Notes under the pieces: generated by a model
Databases searched by the model: none
The model's input: only the letters and a program-made list of their open reading frames with translations
What the model was told of the DNA's origin: nothing
Source of the DNA: CAZART01 sp964487555
GTDB taxonomy: Bacteria > Bacteroidota > Rhodothermia > Rhodothermales > VXPQ01
Assembly (NCBI GenBank): GCA_964487555.1
Contig: CAZART010000011.1
Coordinates: forward strand, 1 to 64,000
Reading direction: 5' to 3'
DNA length: 64,000 nt
Position numbers and translations under genes: made by a program
In this document: positions 43,043 through 50,846 of the stretch, piece by piece
How the letters are laid out: every line of letters starts with the position of its first letter
How positions within the stretch are numbered: position 1 is the stretch's first letter

Positions 43043-43525
43043 GTGCACGATCGGTCCAGCGCGTCGGAGGTGCTGACGTTTACGAGCGAGGCACATCCGC
43101 GTTCGCTGCCCTGGGCCGTCGTTTACGGACAGGCTCTCGTGCGGCCGATCGCGGCATGCATGCTCCCGGTCATGATTCTGACGCTCGTAGCCGTGCTCGA
43201 AGACGTGCAAATCTTGCCCGGGCTGTTGTGGGCCTCGGGGGCTGCGTTGCTCACCGCGTCGGCCTGGACGTCGTTTCGGCTCCAGCGCGAAGCCGCCGAG
43301 CTCCTGGTCTCTTCGGAAACCGCGTGCGTTCGGACGGTCTGGGAAGTTCTCAACGGCGTTCGCGCCGAGTGGCAGCAGGTGCTCGACGTCCGGGACTACG
43401 GCACGTGGGCACACGTGACGATCGGATTCGCTTCCTACGAAATCGATCGCGAGCGCTGGGTTCGATATGACGAGCTGATCGCCGCACTCAAGACGTGTTC
43501 GCGGGCCGCCCGCCTACTAGAATAA
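43043..43525 (+). CDS. Membrane protein of unknown function
   Basis: A 160-residue protein starting at GTG 43043. Two adjacent hydrophobic helices (about residues 24-49, VVYGQALVRPIAACMLPVMILTLV region, and 54-72) are followed by a soluble domain of about 85 residues with VLDVRDYGTWAHVTIGFASY. I do not recognise the family. It follows the DapB-like gene by 35 bp on the same strand, and its end overlaps the convergent glycerate kinase gene by 38 bp. Confidence 0.55.
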   Translation: MHDRSSASEVLTFTSEAHPRSLPWAVVYGQALVRPIAACMLPVMILTLVAVLEDVQILPGLLWASGAALLTASAWTSFRLQREAAELLVSSETACVRTVWEVLNGVRAEWQQVLDVRDYGTWAHVTIGFASYEIDRERWVRYDELIAALKTCSRAARLLE

Positions 43526-44819
43526 GCTGAACATCCATTACGTTCGTGTGCGTATGGCCGGTCTTGAGAATACTGCCGGCGTGCAGGAAAAAGGTATAGC
43601 TGTCGTTGTTCTGGAGGTAGGCATGCGCATCAAGCCCTTTCTTTTTCGCAGCCGGAATGGTGAAAGGCGTTGCCCATGCTCCGGCAGCGTCGGTAGGGCC
43701 GTCGATGCCGTCCGTTCCGCCGCTTAGAAAAACGATATCGCGATCTTCACTCTGTATTTCGAGCGCGGCAGCGAGCACCATCTCCTGATTGCGCCCGCCT
43801 TTTCCGTCGCCCTGAATCGTGACCGTCGCCTCACCTCCTGCGATCAGACAGATGGGCCGCTCGCCGGATTGCTTGAGTGCCGACCGCCCCAGCTCGCGGC
43901 CCAAGTCACGGGCCTCACCAGTCTGGTCGGTCGCCATAATGTGGGACGCATATCCCCGCCTCTCTGCTTCCTCGGCTGCCGCGTGCAGCGCCATCTTATT
44001 CGTACCTAACAGATAATTCGTAACGCGTCGGAATACCAGGTCTCCCGGTTTCGGCGTCTCCAAAGTGCGATCGCTGATCCCCCGCTCAATGACATTGCGG
44101 ACCGAGTCCGGCACGGTCATCCAGATGTTCTTCTCTTCGAGTATGCGCTTCGCCTCTTCAAAGGTAGACGGATCCCCGGTGGTCGGGCCGCTCGATACCA
44201 CGCTCAAGTCGTCTCCGACGACGTCGGATACGACGAGCGACAGCACATCCGCCGGAGATGCCGCCACGGCCAGGCGGCCTCCACTGACCCGACTCAGATG
44301 CTTCCGGACGGCATTGACGGCGTAGATATCGGCCCCGGACTCCAGCAGACGCCGGTAGACGTCTTGGGCGTCTTCCAGCGAAATATCCCCCTCGAATTCC
44401 GCGCAAAGAGATGAACCGCCGCCGCTGATCAGCTGGATGAGGAGGTCGCCCTCGCCGCTAAGGCGCGCCAATTCGAGGATGCGCGCTGCGGCACGCTGAC
44501 TGCCGTGGTTCGGGTACGGATGGCCACCCTCGAGCACCTGGATCTGCGACGGCGAGCTTAGCCGACCGGGAAGTGATGCAGGATATCCCTGTGGCACCAC
44601 GACCACGCCGTCCACGATCTGACGACTAAGCCTGGGCTCGAGAACGGCGGCGAGTGCGAGCGATGCCTTCCCCATTCCTACGACGAAGATGCGGCCGTAG
44701 GAGGCGAGCTTACTTCCGCCTATACGATCCCAGTTTTCATCATCGAGCAGCTTGTCCGCTTGTACGGCTCGGACGGCCGCGTCGAAGATGGCTCTCGCGT
44801 CATCAACACGTCGATTCAT
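43488..44819 (-). CDS. Glycerate 2-kinase (MOFRL/DUF4147 family)
   Basis: Phosphorylates D-glycerate to 2-phosphoglycerate in serine and glyoxylate metabolism. FVVGMGKASLALA near residue 45 and LISGGGSSLCAEF form the nucleotide and substrate-binding motifs; NAVRKHLSRVSGGRLA follows, and the C-terminal MOFRL domain ends in LSGGTDGIDGPTDAAGA with GHTHTNVMD. At 443 residues the length is normal. ATG 44819 is used; the frame extends to 44981 with no supporting similarity. Its 3' end overlaps a convergent gene. Confidence 0.9.
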   Translation of the reverse strand: MNRRVDDARAIFDAAVRAVQADKLLDDENWDRIGGSKLASYGRIFVVGMGKASLALAAVLEPRLSRQIVDGVVVVPQGYPASLPGRLSSPSQIQVLEGGHPYPNHGSQRAAARILELARLSGEGDLLIQLISGGGSSLCAEFEGDISLEDAQDVYRRLLESGADIYAVNAVRKHLSRVSGGRLAVAASPADVLSLVVSDVVGDDLSVVSSGPTTGDPSTFEEAKRILEEKNIWMTVPDSVRNVIERGISDRTLETPKPGDLVFRRVTNYLLGTNKMALHAAAEEAERRGYASHIMATDQTGEARDLGRELGRSALKQSGERPICLIAGGEATVTIQGDGKGGRNQEMVLAAALEIQSEDRDIVFLSGGTDGIDGPTDAAGAWATPFTIPAAKKKGLDAHAYLQNNDSYTFFLHAGSILKTGHTHTNVMDVQLILVGGRPANTS

Positions 44820-45025
44820 GAGAGATGACTGGTGGGATATGACATGATAGATCCATGACGTACTGTGCTCGTGAGTAGCTGGAGTCGACACCCTCACGAG
44901 AGGGCGATACCCGGACGTGCATCGAGAACCGATCCGACATCCTGCCGTTTGCACCGCATGGATCTCGACCCTATCTCGCACAATCTAGGAGCGCACGCCG
45001 GCACCATGCAAGCAAGGCCCCGCGA

Positions 45026-45667
45026 ATGAGTCGTATGATCGTCGGAAGATTACACGTACTCACGGACTATCACTTTCAACAGCGATACTCACATGCGGAG
45101 CTCGCGGCAATGGCCCTGGACGGCGGGGCCGATACGATCCAGTTCCGGGACAAAGGAAGCAATATTCGCCACTTGTTGCGGCAAGCTCGCGAGACGGCAC
45201 GTGTCTGCCGAGAGCGTCATGTACCACTGATCGTTGATGATCGAATTGACCTGATGCTCGCGGTCGATGCGAACGGCGTTCATCTCGGACAGACGGACCT
45301 ACCCGTGAGCGTGGCGAGGGAAATCGTGAGTGACGGTCGGATCGTCGGGGCCACGGCTACGACTGTCGACCAGGCGCTGAGAGCGGAGGCCGAGGGCGCC
45401 GATTACATCGGATTCGGTCCCGTTTTTCCCACCGGTTCGAAGGCGAATCCCGCTTCCGTGAAGGGTGTCGACGGATTACGTGATGTCTGCACGGCGGTCG
45501 GCATACCGGTGATAGCGATAGCGGGAGTCACCGCGGATCACATTGCCGCCGTTCTGGATGCCGGCGCCCACGGCGTCGCCGTGATGACGGCCGTCTCCAA
45601 AGCAGATGATCCGACCGCCGCCGCACGGCAACTTCGGCAGCGCATCGACGAGTATTTCAGCATTTAA
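45026..45667 (+). CDS. thiE: Thiamine-phosphate synthase
   Basis: Couples HMP-pyrophosphate and THZ-phosphate into thiamine phosphate. The TIM-barrel shows GGADTIQFRDK, VPLIVDDRIDLMLAVDANGVHLGQ (the phosphate and pyrophosphate sites), DYIGFGPVFPTGSK and GVAVMTAVSKADDP. At 213 residues the length is typical. ATG 45026. No other thi genes or TPP riboswitch are visible nearby. The last 11 bases overlap the convergent hemD end. Confidence 0.95.
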   Translation: MSRMIVGRLHVLTDYHFQQRYSHAELAAMALDGGADTIQFRDKGSNIRHLLRQARETARVCRERHVPLIVDDRIDLMLAVDANGVHLGQTDLPVSVAREIVSDGRIVGATATTVDQALRAEAEGADYIGFGPVFPTGSKANPASVKGVDGLRDVCTAVGIPVIAIAGVTADHIAAVLDAGAHGVAVMTAVSKADDPTAAARQLRQRIDEYFSI

Positions 45668-46391
45668 GACCCGTGTCGGCGGCTGCGATGGCCTGAGCCA
45701 GCGCTTCCGGCGTCGGCGCCCTGGCGACGGCCTGTAGTGGAAAATCCGCCAGCGCGTTGGCCGTTGTCTCGCCGATGGCCGCAATTCGCATCGAATGAAG
45801 GTCGAGACGACCGTCTTCGATCACGGCCTGAACACCGGAAGGGCTGAAAAAGGCGACCCAGTCCGGATCCGGATGGGAAGGCAGGTCGAGACGGGCGCGC
45901 GGACGGCTCTCGTAGACGCAGAGTTCCTCGAAGTCGATGCCGGTCCGCCGCAGCTTGTCTGGGAGTTCATCTCGGCGTCGGCTTCCGCATAAAAAGAGAA
46001 GGGGCCTCCGGAATTCCCGGGCAGCAATTTGCGTAGCCAGCATGTCCGCCGAACCGCTTTCCGCGGCGATGGGCTCGAACCCGATCTGCCGGAGCTCGGA
46101 CGCGGTTTTCGGACCGACGGCGAAGACTAATTTCGAATGCCAGAGAATATTCTCCGTCGGCAGCCAGGATATAGCCGAGGCGACGGCCTCGACGGCTCGC
46201 GGGCTCGTAAAGATCAGGCCGTCATAGCGCCGCGGATGTTCGAGCGCTTCTCTAAGGTCTTCAGCATGAACGAATTCGAAGGCCAGGACCGGAATCGAAA
46301 TGCTTGAATATTCTATTTCGGCGAGCGCCTCTTCGTAGGGATCGGATTCATCACCGGACCGGAACAGGTACACGATGCGACGAGGAGTCAT
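45657..46391 (-). CDS. hemD: Uroporphyrinogen-III synthase
   Basis: Cyclises hydroxymethylbilane to uroporphyrinogen III, the branch point of heme and corrin synthesis. The family is poorly conserved, but LIFTSPRAVEAV, VGPKTASELRQIGFEP and FFSPSGVQAVIE with IAAIGETTANAL are typical. At 244 residues the size is right. ATG 46391 overlaps the hemC stop (ATGA), giving translational coupling. This is the last gene of hemA-hemC-hemD on the minus strand. Confidence 0.93.
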   Translation of the reverse strand: MTPRRIVYLFRSGDESDPYEEALAEIEYSSISIPVLAFEFVHAEDLREALEHPRRYDGLIFTSPRAVEAVASAISWLPTENILWHSKLVFAVGPKTASELRQIGFEPIAAESGSADMLATQIAAREFRRPLLFLCGSRRRDELPDKLRRTGIDFEELCVYESRPRARLDLPSHPDPDWVAFFSPSGVQAVIEDGRLDLHSMRIAAIGETTANALADFPLQAVARAPTPEALAQAIAAADTGLKC

Positions 46392-47329
46392 CGTTGCATC
46401 GATCGGATTTCCGAAAGAATGTCGCCGGCTCCTGCCTGAAGAATCCGTTCGGCGAGCGCAAGGCCGAGTTGTTCGGCTTGATCCATCTCACCCTGAATGC
46501 CATCGCGAATGAGGGTCGCTCCGTCCAGAGTGGCCACGCAGCCTTCGAGAATCAAATCACCTTCATCCCCTACATAGCCGTACGCACCCACCGGAACCGA
46601 GCATCCGCCTTCCAGCTTCCGCAGAAATGCGCGCTCGGCCGCCGTACCAAAGCCTGTGGCCGGGGAGTGCAGCACGTCGCGAAGAAGTGCAAAGACATCG
46701 TCATCTTCTTCCGAACAAACAATGCCGAGGGCGCCTTGTCCGACCGCCGGAAGCATGATGTCCATATCGATGAGTTCACGGATGCGGACTCGAAGTCCCA
46801 GGCGCTCCAACCCCGCAGATGCTAGAAGCAGTCCGTGCCAATCTCCGGAATCCAGCTTGTTCAGTCTCGTATCGACATTGCCTCGCACGGAGACGACGGT
46901 GAGATCATCGCGCCACGCCTTCAACTGAGCGGTGCGACGCAGCGACGACGTCGCCAGGGTCGCGCCGAGCGGTAAATCGGCGAGCGTCCCTTCATACCGA
47001 GGATGCGCAACGAATGCGTCGCGAGGATCTTCGCGCGCCGTTACGGCAGCAAGGCGGATGCCCGCCGGAAGCTGAGTGGGAAGATCCTTCAGCGAATGGA
47101 CGGCAAGGTGAATACGGCCGTCGAGCAAAGCCAGGTCGATTTCCTTTGTAAAGAGGGCCTTGTCGCCGACTTTCGAGAGCGGGACGTCTAGAATGCGATC
47201 TCCGGTCGTCGTGATTTCATCGACATCGACGAGGTATCCGACCCCCTCCAGCAAGCCCTTGACGTGCCGTGCCTGCCGCAGCGCCAGGGCGCTGGCCCGC
47301 GTACCAAGGACGAGCGCGCCCATCGGCAT
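46388..47329 (-). CDS. hemC: Hydroxymethylbilane synthase (porphobilinogen deaminase)
   Basis: Polymerises four porphobilinogens into hydroxymethylbilane. GTRASALALRQA at residues 9-20, HLAVHSLKDLPTQLPAG, and EGGCSVPVGAYG with Cys243 as the dipyrromethane cofactor attachment site are diagnostic. At 313 residues the length is standard. ATG 47329 overlaps the hemA stop by one base (TAATG), and the gene's stop overlaps hemD (ATGA). The upstream extension to 47569 lies inside hemA and is a shadow. Confidence 0.96.
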   Translation of the reverse strand: MPMGALVLGTRASALALRQARHVKGLLEGVGYLVDVDEITTTGDRILDVPLSKVGDKALFTKEIDLALLDGRIHLAVHSLKDLPTQLPAGIRLAAVTAREDPRDAFVAHPRYEGTLADLPLGATLATSSLRRTAQLKAWRDDLTVVSVRGNVDTRLNKLDSGDWHGLLLASAGLERLGLRVRIRELIDMDIMLPAVGQGALGIVCSEEDDDVFALLRDVLHSPATGFGTAAERAFLRKLEGGCSVPVGAYGYVGDEGDLILEGCVATLDGATLIRDGIQGEMDQAEQLGLALAERILQAGAGDILSEIRSMQR

Positions 47330-48813
47330 TATTCCGTGTGCTTTTCGTCCTTCGGCGCGGCCGGTCCCGCGTGGCTCTCCCCAGACGAGTACAAGCGCAG
47401 AACGTCGTCGAGCTCCAATCCGGAGATGTGCTCCAGGGCGGACCGGCGTGGAAGCTGTGGCTCGATCGGACAATCTTCTCGCACCGGCTCGTTTGCCGTT
47501 GAACGCGACCGGTGTGCCGTTGACGGTGAAGGGTGTCCCGAACCGGAGACGACGTCGGCCTCTTCGCATGCTTCTCGCCGAAAGAGGGCGTGCAGCAGCC
47601 GGATGCCCCGTACGAAATCGATGCTCTCCGGCTCGACGCTTTTCAAGCGGACCACCGGCACGGCCAGGATTTTCTGTACGATCGACCGCGTGATTTCGTC
47701 CAGTTCTCGCTGATCAATTTCTGAAAACCGCTGATGATGGCGCTCAACCTCACCGACTCGGATGGCTTCAAATGTGTCGGCGATGGTTTGAATGACCGGC
47801 TGAAGAGCTTGATGATGAAATACCCATGTCACGAACTCGCCGATCATCTCGCTGACGATCGCTCGTACGGCTGGAACCGCTGTCCGGCGCATGGCCTCGG
47901 TCTCGGCAAGCCACACATTCAGGGCGTCGACATCTATTACTCGGCACCCGAGTGCGGTGACACCCGGTTCGACGTTGCGGGGCACGGAGATGTCGACGAA
48001 CATTGTGTCCTCGACGCCGACCGCCTCCAACGAGGCGGCGAGAACGACGGGAGACTCGGCGGACGTAGCTACAATCACAACGTCGTTCGCGCCGCACGCA
48101 TCATGTAAATGTGACCACGCGCAGAATTCGACGCCCAGTTTTTCGGCTACGGCACGCCCGCGATCCTCGGACCGATTGGACAACGTAATCGTCGAGACTC
48201 CGCGTAGCTTCAAAGCATCGATAGCGAGACGGCCCATGCTCCCGCTCCCCAAGACGAGAACACGCATCGCATCGACGCTCCGCTCGTCTGTGGATTCAAA
48301 CAGCCGACAGGCTGCGTCTACCGCTACATATGGTATCGACGCCGCGCCCGTATGTAGATCGGTTTCGTTAATGACCCGTTTCGCCGTACGGAAAGCCGTA
48401 TGCATGAAGCGATGCATCGTCGTGCCGACGCCCTGTTCCTCTACGGCGATTCGATAGGCCTCTTTCAGCTGCGAGAATATCTGAGCATCACCGAGCACCA
48501 TTGATCGCAGACCGGCGGCCACTTCGAGTACGTGCCGAACGGCTTCCTCGTCCTGCAGCAGGAAGGCGGAATTTTCCGGCCATGGTCGACCCGCCGCGCC
48601 ACACAGCGCATCCTGCACGTGCTTCACGTCGCGCGGGGATCCGAAGAGATAAGCTTCCGTGCGATTGCACGTTGAGAGAACGATCAGTTCACCTCCAGGC
48701 GAGAGGCGAATTGCACGAAATAGAGCGCGCTTCGCCTCCTCGCTTAGGGCAAATGCCTCGCGAGTCTCCACCGGTGCCCGGAGGTGGTTGACACCGAAAG
48801 CGTAGAATGTCAT
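47329..48813 (-). CDS. hemA: Glutamyl-tRNA reductase
   Basis: First enzyme of the C5 route to 5-aminolevulinate: reduces glutamyl-tRNA to glutamate-1-semialdehyde. The catalytic Cys49 lies in LSTCNRTE, with GVNHLRAPVETRE at the start, and the NADPH domain has VLVLGSGSMGRLAIDAL. At 494 residues it is about 70 longer than usual; the excess is a Ser/Pro/Glu-rich tail after about residue 425 (SGSGHPSPSTAHRSRSTA). ATG 48813. It heads the hemACD operon and is divergent from a peptidase gene. Confidence 0.95.
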   Translation of the reverse strand: MTFYAFGVNHLRAPVETREAFALSEEAKRALFRAIRLSPGGELIVLSTCNRTEAYLFGSPRDVKHVQDALCGAAGRPWPENSAFLLQDEEAVRHVLEVAAGLRSMVLGDAQIFSQLKEAYRIAVEEQGVGTTMHRFMHTAFRTAKRVINETDLHTGAASIPYVAVDAACRLFESTDERSVDAMRVLVLGSGSMGRLAIDALKLRGVSTITLSNRSEDRGRAVAEKLGVEFCAWSHLHDACGANDVVIVATSAESPVVLAASLEAVGVEDTMFVDISVPRNVEPGVTALGCRVIDVDALNVWLAETEAMRRTAVPAVRAIVSEMIGEFVTWVFHHQALQPVIQTIADTFEAIRVGEVERHHQRFSEIDQRELDEITRSIVQKILAVPVVRLKSVEPESIDFVRGIRLLHALFRREACEEADVVSGSGHPSPSTAHRSRSTANEPVREDCPIEPQLPRRSALEHISGLELDDVLRLYSSGESHAGPAAPKDEKHTE

Positions 48814-49008
48814 GGAAGGCGGGAAAAAGGGCGGATAAACGTGACGTTGCTAACCGGAGCCGTCGTCCGTAGGTTTTCGGCCCGCAGTGAAGAATGTATG
48901 AACGGAATCGACCGACCATCGATTACTTCTAAACTATATACGACTAACAACTTTCGCAAAGGCGTGCGCGTTTTATCGGCGCGCGTCAGTAACCCATCAT
49001 GGAGGCAC

Positions 49009-50130
49009 ATGCCTGAAAGTCCCCTTTTAGCTCGTCAGAAAAAATTGGCGGCGGCCCTTGAAACACAAGGTTTTCAGGTCCTCGCACTGAATGCAGGCTC
49101 TTCTCTGCGGTATCTCACCGGGCTCGATTTCCATTTGAGTGAACGCCCTGTCGTCTTTTTCTTTGCTCCGGATTCAGCACCGGTGGCCGTTCTTCCCGAG
49201 CTCGAGAAGGGAAAGCTCACCAACCTCAACTTTGAATTGCGTGCTCATACCTACCGAGAAGACCCTACCACGTGGGCGCGCACATTTAAGAACGCCGCGA
49301 TGGATGCCCAGCTCGATTTCAGGCGCGTGGCTATTGAGACGACGCAAATGCGCGTCCTCGAGCTCCGACTGCTTGAAAACGCGGCGCCGCGCTCCGCATA
49401 CATCGGCAGTGCCGATGTCATGGCCGCGCTGCGCATGTTCAAAGACGATGTGGAGATAGACGCGATGCGTCGGGCTGTGGATGTGGCGCAACGAGCACTC
49501 GAACAAACGCTTCCGAGGCTAAAGGAGGGCATGACCGAGCGCGAGGCGGCCTCAGAGCTCGTACTTCAGCTCTTTCATTCGGGGAGCGACAGCGCATTAC
49601 CCTTCTCGCCGATTGTCGCCTTCGGGGCTCATTCAGCGAATCCCCATGCGGTGGCCGGGGATCGACGGCTCGCACCAGGCGATATGCTGCTCTTCGATTG
49701 GGGGGCCACCGTCGACGGTTATGCGTCCGACCTGACTCGTATGTTTTCACTCGGAGAGGCCGACAAGGAGCTTGTTAGAATCACGGCCATCGTCGGCGAG
49801 GCAAACAGGGCGGCGTTCCAGGCTGCGAAGCCAGGAGTCCGTGCCGGTGAAATCGACCGTGCGGCACGCGATGTAATCGTGCAAGAAGGCTACGGCCACG
49901 CCTTTGTTCATCGGACCGGTCACGGTCTCGGTATGGACGGTCACGAGAATCCCTACATACACGCCGACAACGCAGAGCAGCTGGGGTCTGGAATGGTGTT
50001 CACTATCGAACCGGGAATTTATATTCCGGGATATGGTGGGGCGCGGGTCGAAGATGACGTCCTGATTACGGCAGACGGTGCTGAGAGCCTCAGCACCCTG
50101 CCGCGCGCGTTGAAACAGCTCGAGATATAG
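49009..50130 (+). CDS. Xaa-Pro aminopeptidase / M24 metallopeptidase
   Basis: A 373-residue M24B peptidase. The metal ligands are Asp and Asp in FDWGATVDGYASDLTRMF, His in HRTGHGLGMDGHE, Glu in TIEPGIYIPG and Glu in GARVEDDVLI. The N-terminal domain begins at about ATG 49009, with GGAGG at 49001-49005 just upstream (spacing of three bases is short). The frame runs upstream to 48784 without a protein-like sequence. It is the second M24B enzyme in this window; the two share the catalytic pattern but differ in their N-terminal domains. Confidence 0.88.
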   Translation: MPESPLLARQKKLAAALETQGFQVLALNAGSSLRYLTGLDFHLSERPVVFFFAPDSAPVAVLPELEKGKLTNLNFELRAHTYREDPTTWARTFKNAAMDAQLDFRRVAIETTQMRVLELRLLENAAPRSAYIGSADVMAALRMFKDDVEIDAMRRAVDVAQRALEQTLPRLKEGMTEREAASELVLQLFHSGSDSALPFSPIVAFGAHSANPHAVAGDRRLAPGDMLLFDWGATVDGYASDLTRMFSLGEADKELVRITAIVGEANRAAFQAAKPGVRAGEIDRAARDVIVQEGYGHAFVHRTGHGLGMDGHENPYIHADNAEQLGSGMVFTIEPGIYIPGYGGARVEDDVLITADGAESLSTLPRALKQLEI

Positions 50131-50162
50131 AGCGATGTATCGGGTGATGGGTACGTTTTCGC

Positions 50163-50212
50163 AAAAAAAATAGACCTGCGCCGCTCGGAGAGAGCCGAGA
50201 GCAGCGCAGGTC
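50163..50212 (-). terminator. Strong intrinsic terminator for the minus-strand lipoprotein transcript
   Basis: A long stem formed by GACCTGCGC (50173-50181) and GCGCAGGTC (50204-50212), with extra pairs inside, lies next to eight A (50163-50170), which read as eight U on the minus strand. A transcript from the small lipoprotein gene would meet this stem about 160 bases after its stop. It is the clearest terminator in the window. Confidence 0.85.
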
Positions 50213-50369
50213 CGGGTCGCCGGCGGCTCCTATCATCTTCGCCGGCGAGTTCCGTGCGGGCACCTTTTACGGCACCGTTTCGTTGCCTGTGCGAGTCATC
50301 CCCTTACCCACTTCAGGCGTGCTGATGTGCGAGCGCACGGAAGTTCATACTGTCACGTTCATAGGGGCA

Positions 50370-50552
50370 TCAAGGGGGATCGTCATATCCAGAGGTGTCG
50401 ACAGTGCCCATGTAGAAATCGCTGTAGGTTGACTCGATCGGCTGATCGTCTTCGAATTGTGTGGCTCCCGGGTTGCCGTCTACTAAACCGCAGCCGACGA
50501 TCAAGGTGGTTGCCATTATCAGGGTGATAACGGCAGCAAGAATGTTTTTCAT
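50370..50552 (-). CDS. Small lipoprotein, unknown function
   Basis: A 60-residue protein. The signal sequence (LAAVITLIMATTLIVGC) ends in the lipobox LIVGC with Cys at residue 21. The mature part is about 40 residues, acidic and Tyr-rich (FEDDQPIESTYSDFYMGTVD), with no known domain. ATG 50552 has no rival start. It is divergent from the propeller sensor kinase at 50847 and ends at a strong terminator, which suggests a separate, probably well-expressed unit. Confidence 0.75.
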   Translation of the reverse strand: MKNILAAVITLIMATTLIVGCGLVDGNPGATQFEDDQPIESTYSDFYMGTVDTSGYDDPP

Positions 50553-50670
50553 GGCTCAGTTCGATTCATTGAAGGGATGGCGGGGAGTGATTGCCATACT
50601 GGCGAATGATTCTAAATCCAATTAACGATCTCCTGGCAGACTCTGTCATGAGTTTAGATTGCCCTTTTCT

Positions 50671-50714
50671 TGGCAGTTTCACCCTAGCGGTATGGCAGTT
50701 TCAGCCTATCGGTC
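50671..50714. repeat. Direct repeat, two 22 bp copies, upstream of sensor kinase
   Basis: TGGCAGTTTCACCCTAGCGGT (50671-50691 plus one base) and TGGCAGTTTCAGCCTATCGGT (50693-50713 plus one base) agree at 19 of 22 positions and are adjacent. They lie about 135 bp before the sensor-kinase ATG and about 120 bp upstream of the divergent lipoprotein gene. Helical-turn spacing (22 bp) is compatible with binding of a dimeric regulator. Confidence 0.75.
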
Positions 50715-50846
50715 AGGCGATGAGATCCTGTTTCGTCCTGCCATTTGAATCGTTCACAAGTGTTTGATATCTCATAACTTATCTGTTTCAGGGCACGCTA
50801 TTGACGCTCTGGCTCATTTGGCCTACCAGCCTTCCGCGTTCCGGCT

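Noticed and set aside
44820..45025. Possible TPP riboswitch upstream of thiE
   Set aside because: The conserved CUGAGA and GAUNNNG-type core of TPP riboswitches is not visible; the region merely looks like a divergent promoter.
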